DNA of 64,000 bases, from the NCBI GenBank assembly GCA_034638255.1, contig JAWPGT010000053.1, forward strand, positions 62,001 to 126,000. Reading direction: 5' to 3'. This document shows positions 56,807 to 64,000 of the stretch, in pieces. A model generated the notes under the pieces. The model made no database searches. It worked only from the letters and a program-made list of their open reading frames with translations, and was not told where the DNA came from. The stretch is from Coprinus comatus. Lineage: Eukaryota > Basidiomycota > Agaricomycetes > Agaricales > Agaricaceae. Position 1 is the first letter of the stretch; the number at the start of each line of letters is the position of its first letter. The position numbers and the translations under genes were made by a program.

Positions 56807-59800
56807 TCATTCCTTGTTGTACGGAATAAACACATCCCAATGAGTATAATACCGTTTTCCATCGGATATACTCAGATAATCTGGTAGATAGATATAACAT
56901 GAGTTCCCTGAACCCAGAAATTTCCCAACTCGACAGTGTGTCCGACTCTTATCTTCCCACATTTGTTTAAGAATTGAGAAAAAATGTACTACCTCCTCTG
57001 AGTCAGGGTATCCACCAAGACACCATGATTTATCACACCTTATTGAACCATACCAAGTCTGTTGTTCCAAGGTCATATCCTGCAATGACATGTCAGCCTT
57101 CCAAACAACAACCAGGATGATTGGTTTTGTACACACGTTGTATAACATTATGTTATCACCCTCATTACTGCGTCTACGATGGGTACCGTTGTGAAACAGA
57201 GCCTCTCTGAAAACATCAATTGCTTCCATTTTAATATCCTTGGCATCCATAAATACATGGAAAAGCTCAGGATCTCGGTTGCGAAACTCCTGCACCTTTG
57301 TGAGTAAGGCAAAGAAAAATAAGTACATCAGTTTCTGCTGAACTATAAATCTACCTGAACACTCACAAAATCATAGACCATTTTCATGAAATCCATTTTC
57401 TGTCTAATTCCAACGCTCCACACAGGTACAACCGAGAAATCAAAGTTATGGATAAAATTCCTTAGAGAAAAAAAGAGTGGGTGATCTTTATCAGCAGCAC
57501 GATTGTCATGCGTGTAGTCAAAACAATGGCACAGCATATCAAGTTTTGCCTTAAAGCACACGTCAGGCTCTTCAAATACAGTTGTTAGTTTGATGTTATC
57601 CACTTTGAATTGTCCATCTGGATCTAATGAACGCGTGAGTAAGAGAAACAATTTAAACTTCATGGTGACTTAAAATGTGATCAGTAACTCACTGTCCATG
57701 ACGTCATCCAAGATCCGATGCAAACACAATTCATATTCTTTGCCTGCGCTGTCGCGTCCAATGGAAAATGGGCCAGAGCGAGATTCATCCTCTAGATAGT
57801 CAACAAAAGACTTATGTTCAACATCAGGTAAGTCGTTGGACTCGGGCTCAAACGAGTAGTGTAACACGGAATTCAACTTGTGAAGAGAACTGCGCATGTG
57901 ATGCATCGGAAGTTGGATGAAGTTGCTCAGCTGGCGATGATCTAGTCTAGAGAACGAGTGTTCATCCGATATTATAGACAGCATTCGTTTTGTGGTGGGC
58001 AACATATCGTCCGGAATGGTGGACATAACAAAGTTATAGAGAGCATCCAGATCTGCAAAGGGGTTCCGCTTTCTTTCCGAGTCCTTTTGGTTCCTCCTCG
58101 CGTTTTCAATACCGTCAATGACTCCGTTCAAGAGTGTCACGGGGTCCCGATAGTCCACATCATCAATGAACTTCATCACTGTGGAAGCAAAAGCAAAAAG
58201 ACCACCGGCATAACTGGCAATCGTCAGGAACTGAGTCTCTGTTGGCCATTGATGCGGGTTGGGAATAGAACGAGAATTCCTACAACGAATGTCTGCGAAT
58301 CCAGATCGTAGGTACCAGTCAACATCAGCGCATGATTCATCCGAGTCGATCTCCATCTCATCCATGTCGTAAGTTGGTAATATCTGTGGCATCGCAAATA
58401 CGTCTTCTATGTGTGATTCTGGGCGACTGCTGACAAGCCAAAGGATTGGAGCAGTTGGATGGTCAGATACATATGTGGCAATGAGTTCAATGATTTCGCA
58501 TTGCGCTTCCTCCCCCTTGCACTCGTCAAGTCCATCCAAGATGATGACAATTGGCTGTGTACCGGTGTGCAACTTCATATGAATAAAGGGTTGGGTGATA
58601 AAGTAGAAGAACTGGGTTTTCATTGATCGTTCAGGAAGTTTGGGATCTTCATTGAGCTTTGACAACAAATGTTGTCGGTATGGCGGGTAACGTGCATACA
58701 GTTGATAAGCGATGGTTGTGAAGAGTCGGTTAGGGTCACTACGGCCAGTTGAGCTAGACCTCCAGAAAAAAAATGCTGCTCCTGGCTTCACAGCTGGAGG
58801 AGAGAATATGGATTCTGCAATTGATTGTAGAACAGCAGATTTACCAACACCTGCCGGTCCTTTCACCCAAAAGAACGGTTTCTGTCCACATCCACAATTG
58901 AGAATCCATTCACGTAAATGCTGCTCCTGGCTTCACAGCTGGAGGAGAGAATATGGATTCTGCAATTGATTGTAGAACAGCAGATTTACCAACACCTGCC
59001 GGTCCTTTCACCCAAAAGAACGGTTTCTGTCCACATCCACAATTGAGAATCCATTCACGTAATCGTCCCCGAAGACGAACTCGGGTGTTGGGGTGGCATT
59101 TAGGAGGCGGGTTACGTTCTGAGGAATCCACGTCAGCACCGAGCACGGTATATTTGAGCAGCATCTTCAAAGCTTAGGAATGTTGGGTGTCAGAACTTAT
59201 GTAGTAACCGCAGTTCCGAGATTACTCACTCCTGTTATTGACATCTGGCGTGTGTTGGCAATTATTTGATACCATTGTTGGGTTATTTATTACAAAGTCG
59301 TGAGATTGAGCAATGAATGTATTTGAAGGTGTGAGACTGGAATTAGTCGCGTGAGATATTTGACCAGGTTCAGTGGTAGCAAGTGGGAGGCAGTCTCTTG
59401 CGTTTTGTTGGTTTCCTAGTACTGGAACTAATTATTAAAATCCTGAGCTTAATACGAAAAATCAAATTGACTTACTCGTCGAAGTAATTTCGGGCACCTC
59501 GGACTCGGGCTGCACCTCGGAAGGAGCTGTTGCCAGTTGAGTGTTGTGGTAATCGTACCGCTGACTCGTTGTGGCTTCATTGGAAGCCGCAGGTATTTCT
59601 TCCATCTCGTAACTTCGTTGGATGGTTGGTAGCGAAAACATTGTGAGCAGATGCGGCTGTGGACGGCTGGTGATAATCCAGAGAAAGGGTGTGCTAGGGT
59701 AGCGCTGCACGAAGAACGAGACAAGTGCAATGATTGCGCATTGATCCCGTTCATTTTGACATTCATCTAGTCCATCAATGAGTATGATAATGGGAAATGT

Positions 59801-60416
59801 GGTGTCTATCAGTCCTGTGAGAAATGGTTGGACTATGACGCGATTGAAGTGGGTTCGAATTGGCTGTTCATAGAACCTGGGATCTTTGTTCAATTCGGAA
59901 GTGAAATACGCGTGATACGAAGGGAAGTAGGTGCCCAGTTGATCAGCGATCATGATAAAAAGTCGTCGAGAGTCACTGTACTCTTCAGTTTCCCTTGAAA
60001 AGAAGAATAACGCTCCTCGGAACCATCCAGAGTGACTGATTGAGTTCGAGATATCCCGCATGATATCAGATTTCCCAACACAAGCTGGACTTTTCAGCCA
60101 AAGAAATGGCCTCCTGGAACGTGTATATGCATTGTTGATCCAGTTTAAAGTCCACTGTAGCAGCGGTTGATTATGTTCGGACAAGTTAGAGTTCGTGCCT
60201 AGGGTCATGTAGTTGAGAGGGGTAATGCACTAGCATTAGTGTAGACAACCGATACTTACTTGAAGGGTAACTGGCGTATGAAAGAGAGGAACCATTGCTT
60301 GTTTGATGTAAAGCATTGTTTTCATTCCCTAGCTGAGTTTCACCACTAAACATGTGCGAGCTTTGAGGCATGTCATGTCTATGGGCGAGACTCTGGTCGT
60401 AGTATGGTAGAGCCAT
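56807..60416 (-). pseudogene. Tandem double-NACHT (NLR-like) gene, broken by a 145-bp duplication
   Basis: Exons on the minus strand join in frame: 60416-60260 (MALPYYDQSLAHRHDMPQSS), 60198-59476, 59427-59230, 59172 onward, then exons ending at 57704 or so, 57630-57355 and 57300-56807. Exon 2 holds NACHT 1, with a degenerate Walker A (SPACVGKSD instead of GPAGVGKSA) and Walker B IIILIDGLDEC. Exon 3 is a linker ending CQHTPDVNN. Exon 4 starts TLKMLLKYTVLGADVDSSER and carries NACHT 2 with WVKGPAGVGKSAVLQSIAES, IVIILDGLDECKGEEA and LWLVSSRPESHIEDVF. The C-terminal exons (YIYLPDYLSISDGKRYYTHW) show no repeat domain. A tandem duplication at 58772-59061 adds 145 bp and forces a stop after PGAAFT. 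Two separate genes is the alternative. Confidence 0.7.
58772..59061. repeat. 145-bp perfect tandem duplication over the P-loop
   Basis: The segment 58772-58916 is repeated as 58917-59061 with no difference I can see. It spans the codons for REWILNCGCGQKPFFW, the Walker A motif and SPPAVKPGAAF. 145 is not a multiple of three, so the frame is lost at the junction. It is either a young mutation or an assembly artefact such as a haplotype or polymerase-slip duplication. Confidence 0.9.
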
Positions 60417-61620
60417 CTAATAACCCCGTTAGCAGAATGGTTAGAGCTGAGAAGTAGAAGACCGGCCTGTGTAGGGATCATGATGCTGTGCGGAATCTAT
60501 AAATGTTTTACGTGGATACAGGGGAATTTCCCCGCCTAATCTTGACAGTGCAGTCATGTGCAAGACATGAATAGAATTAACTGCTGACGGTGCATTTACC
60601 ATCGACTTGTCGATTGTTCTACAGCATTCCCTACTCATTTTCAATATCAACATCTTCAAGGCATTTGTCTGGGTCCCGATTTTTCATGATTTTTCATATA
60701 TCTGTGTCCTGGAGAAGCAGACATAATAAAAGTCAGTAGTATGTAGTATAAATCGAGGAATCACCTCGTTCTTTACATCTTTTTGAACCGCAACACCACT
60801 CTCCACATTCGTACAAATCAGCCCTCCTATGATTCATGAAATTTGCATCGAGTACCAAATGTGAATACAACTGGCATTGGTCCTTTCGAGCCACTCAGAC
60901 TTGAAACTTCCACAAACAATTAGAACCCTCTAACTGTAAATCATTAGTCAAAGGTTTTACTCTTGGGATTTTAGCATAAGCTTCATGTTTTGAGGACATT
61001 ATCAACAATCTCGTTGGTTTAATCCCAATTTCACCTCTGGCTTCAAAAGGGATATGGTCTGTTACACCATTAGAGAAGTATACGCGTTAGAATTTGTACT
61101 TCGAGACCACGAACACTTTTCTTGTAGGCTCAATTCTTTAAATGTTATACATCACTCTTTCAATCAACGTCGTGGTTCTGGAGGAGTCCCAGAATTGGTC
61201 AAAGGATCTGACCAGCTTCTTTGATATAAGAATTGGTGGGTGGGCATGGAGAGTACAAAGCTCCTTGTTTGGTTATGCGGGTTAGTATGAATTCTGATAT
61301 GATACAGATATATTGAACGGACAATTCAGTCTTGGTTTACAGTCCAAACAGGTCCAGAGAACGCTAAGTGTGAGTATCAACAAGTATTTCTTGAACGATA
61401 AATGTGTTTCATGGAGGAGTGTCAGGTTTTTAATTAGATATATGATGACTACTTCAACGACTTACAACCACATGAATATTCTCATGCTCATGTACATATA
61501 CCCCATATCCGCCTTAAATCTTGTTAGTCGCCAATCAAGGGATCTACTTAGGTTGTCGTTGTAGTTGGGGCGACGCAGTATGAGTGCAGAACTTTAGGCC
61601 GTGTCCGAGTCTTGACCAGT
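60417..61620. other. Divergent promoter region, NACHT gene / STN1
   Basis: 1.2 kb between divergently transcribed genes. The 60420-60660 part may contain 5' UTR exons of the NACHT gene. A D-arm-like string at 60428 (GTTAGCAGAATGGTTAGAGC) has no matching tRNA fold. Nothing else seen. Confidence 0.35.
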
Positions 61621-63686
61621 ATGCGTTCTTCCACAGCGAAATGTCGCGTAGAGAATCACGTCATTAAGCACAATCATGTGAATTACAATTACGTATGGAC
61701 ACGTCCCATTAAGGAATGTATTAACCACAATCCAGTTGCTTTACGCGCTTTACAGTTCACACTACTCACTACCCGGTTCTCCAACCAACATCCAGAGGGG
61801 ATACGATACACGAGCTCTGTAATAACAACAACGAACAACTCAAATTCGAACGTGAATACCAAGAAAGCGCAATTTTCAAGAACCGGAAGCATATTATTGT
61901 CACCAAAGAAACGTAGACGTTTGTCTTTGGAAGACAACCATACCCATACCTACGATAACTTCAACGTTGACAAGAACGAGAACGTAAAACTGGATATCCC
62001 TTATCAACATTCATCGAAGGAATTATGGGAATGGACGTTGAATTCTGCTTCCATTGCTAAATGTTTTGTCAGATGCTTTGGTCATGTCTGAAGCTCGAGA
62101 TAGTTGGTTCAATTCTCCTCCCTCCCCATGTTTGAATGTTTGAATTTATTTCTTTAGATTTTGATTTCTATTTTCTGGGAAGCGTACCGTGTCGTAGGGT
62201 AGAGGTATGTGCACCTGTTGGTATTCAAGTGTTTGAGAGGAAAATTATCTATACTGGTATGTCCCTTCTTATCTTGTCATTAGTAGTAAGTCTTATAAAA
62301 TAATATCACTAAACATGATTCTGTAGTGGACGATGGAACATCTGTAATTGAATGTGTATATACACCATGTCAAAAACAGCCACGAAAAACTATGACTATG
62401 ATTAAGACTTTGGCACCTCAGAAAACTCCGAACCCTTTACCCCTTTTAAGACCCATCACCCGAATTGGAGGAGTTATTAAAGTTGTAGGGAGGGTTGTTA
62501 GGAAGTTGGAAATGGGAGCGGTTTTGGTTGATCAACCATGTACGTGATTAACGGGACATTGTGCTTTATTTGTTTTACTCATTTGAGGCAGCTGCTTCAA
62601 ATCTCGGCGAACAGCTGAAATATTGGAAGACTAAACCTACATGAGACGTGTTATTCAAGACCCGGACCTTTTGTTATTCCTTCTCTTGTACATCATCAAG
62701 AATCACATAGTGAAAATGAAAGGAGATCCAGAAAAGGTGGTGCTTGTCCAAGTGAACAGGCGTATGAACTGTCTGCGCTTATTCCACCAAGTCCTATCAA
62801 ACCCAATCCTATCTTCCAGGTAAATCCTCTACCACACCTTTAATTTAAAATACTGATTATTTCTTTCCTTCTTTGTTAACTACAGTCACCTCATAAACTA
62901 CGACACCCTTCGCGACTACGTTCCCATAATCTAACGACTACTGCATTTCGATTATATGTCAAACACTTCATTGATAATGCTTTTTTGGATACCGAGTAGG
63001 ACATGAGCTTTCTCCCAAGTAATCAATTGGGTCGAAATATGTCTCCGACGCCTTCGAAAGCATCAACATCAAAATTAAAACCGACATCAATGTCAAGTCA
63101 ATACGGATACGGATTCGAACGCGATAACAATATGACTCCTCGACCGAAAGATAAACATTATATTCCTAAACCTACCACGAAATCTACGAAGACGAAGAAT
63201 GGTCAAAAGACGTATCAAGGATTCACATTGTCGTATCTCAGTATACTTGGATTATCTCTTATGGCGAAACGAGTGGTTAAACAAAAAGCTCGAGAAATGA
63301 TTAAACAACAAAAAGAGCAAGGAACTGTCGATCCGAATTCAAGTTCGAGATCTACGAAGGCCTTGTCCTCTTTCTCGTTGGCATCTTCATCGAGATCGAA
63401 ATCCCAATTATCGTCTTCCTTATTCAAAATGAGCAAAGCATCACTTGCCTCGAAGAAAAAACGATTATTCCAATATGCAATTTGTGAAATACTGAGAGAT
63501 GGAAGTATTAGTTTGTGGGAAGGACGTAAAAGAAAGTGTCTTTTATGAGAGATTTTGGCATATATAAAAAGAGATGATAGGTGGACGTATATTGGAGAAT
63601 GGAATGTTGGGGATGCTTTGGAGTGGATGGAAAGAGAGAAGGTGACGTGGAAAGCTGTTGGTGACAGGTGGCTTTTGACGGAGTAA
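61621..63686 (+). CDS. STN1: STN1-like OB-fold telomere-capping protein (CST complex)
   Basis: Spliced gene with an ATG at 61621 (MRSSTAKCRVENHV). The first exon has SSKELWEWTLNSASIAKCFV near its end. A donor at about 62081 joins to DFDFYFLGSVPCRRVEVCAP, VGIQVFERKIIYT, then over a second intron VDDGTSVIECVYTPC, the Stn1 OB-fold signature. Later exons read VVGRVVRKLEMGAV, NLGEQLKYWK, ALIPPSPIKPNPIFQ, TAFRLYVKHFIDNAF, FTLSYLSILGLSLMAKRVVK, LFQYAICEILRDGSISLWEG and WTYIGEWNVGDALEWM (end TAA 63686). This is the Stn1 order: OB-fold, then winged helices. Two in-frame stops, TAG at 62998-63000 and TGA at 63547-63549, separate segments that otherwise look continuous. I could not remove them with good introns. 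Stn1 protects telomere ends and limits telomerase with Ten1. Confidence 0.75.
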
Positions 63687-64000
63687 AGGATGAAAAATTA
63701 AGTAAAGGTGGAAGGTGTGGCACTGTGTCGCGAGGATCAGTTTGGGAATTTTGATTTCTTGGTCTGTTATTTTTTGTTGCATTTGCATTTCTTTGATATC
63801 AACATGTTTTACGCATTAATCTTATACATGTATGTATAGTATTTATCGTATTCCCTTGCCCGTGCCCAAAGTAGTTACTGGCATAGTCCGTCAAATGAGT
63901 ACATCCATTGTTCGCTGTTCAGGTTGCCTATTTTTCGTGATTCCTTCAGCTTACGAAACCACTCTTACCCCTCCTCACTTAAACCCTGAATGCACATAGC
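63687..64000. other. 3' flank of STN1-like gene, no gene seen
   Basis: The last 300 bp, holding the 3' UTR. Nothing recognisable. Confidence 0.4.

Noticed and set aside
60421..60500. tRNA D-arm-like GTTAGCAGAATGGTTAGAGC
   Set aside because: There is no T-arm GGTTCGAATCC within a suitable distance and no acceptor pairing.

Overview
The window is nuclear DNA of a filamentous basidiomycete, most likely a mushroom-forming agaricomycete. Supporting points are many short (about 50-60 nt) GT-AG introns, a white-collar-1 photoreceptor without a GATA zinc finger, FunK1-type kinase remnants, NACHT (NLR-like) genes, a DUF6699 protein, a type-3-copper tyrosinase and an Ngaro/DIRS-class retrotransposon. 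All coordinates were read by eye; splice sites are inferred from frame and homology and may be off by a few bases.

Layout. 0.7-9.4 kb is a dense housekeeping block: SDS23-like CBS protein (-), mitochondrial pyruvate dehydrogenase kinase (+), WC-1 (-) and ribosomal protein uL16/RPL10 (-). 10.2-11.2 kb and 21.8-22.9 kb are two diverged, inverted copies of a locus of about 1 kb with a TATA box, an intron and tiny conserved ORFs, but no large conserved protein. Between them lie a kinase-like gene, the GATOR2 subunit WDR24/Rtc1, a single-pass membrane protein and a DUF6699 gene with a 9-nt microexon. 23.5-25.9 kb is a tyrosinase. 26-33 kb is repeat-rich, with a transposon fragment, a broken NACHT gene and a broken FunK1 kinase. 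34.4 kb holds a tiny cysteine-rich CYSTM-like gene, followed by about 4 kb without genes. 39.1-42.9 kb has a multi-pass membrane protein and the chitin-synthase activator SKT5.

45-55.8 kb is the most striking part. Three tandem RAD52-family genes with matching intron positions lie in a row. The first (A) keeps only the N-terminal annealing domain and so resembles Rad59 in layout. The second (B) is cut in its second exon by a complete Ngaro-type tyrosine-recombinase retrotransposon of about 6 kb, whose split direct repeats look identical. The third (C) is a full-length RAD52. The terminal hairpin module of that retrotransposon also occurs alone at 33.1 and 43.6 kb, with a covarying stem pair.

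56.8-60.4 kb is a gene whose exons join in frame into a protein with two NACHT modules, broken by a 145-bp tandem duplication over the second P-loop. 61.6-63.7 kb is an STN1-like telomere-capping OB-fold gene with two unexplained in-frame stops. Recombination (RAD52), telomere (STN1) and NLR-like genes thus sit in one 18-kb stretch with clear signs of recent rearrangement.
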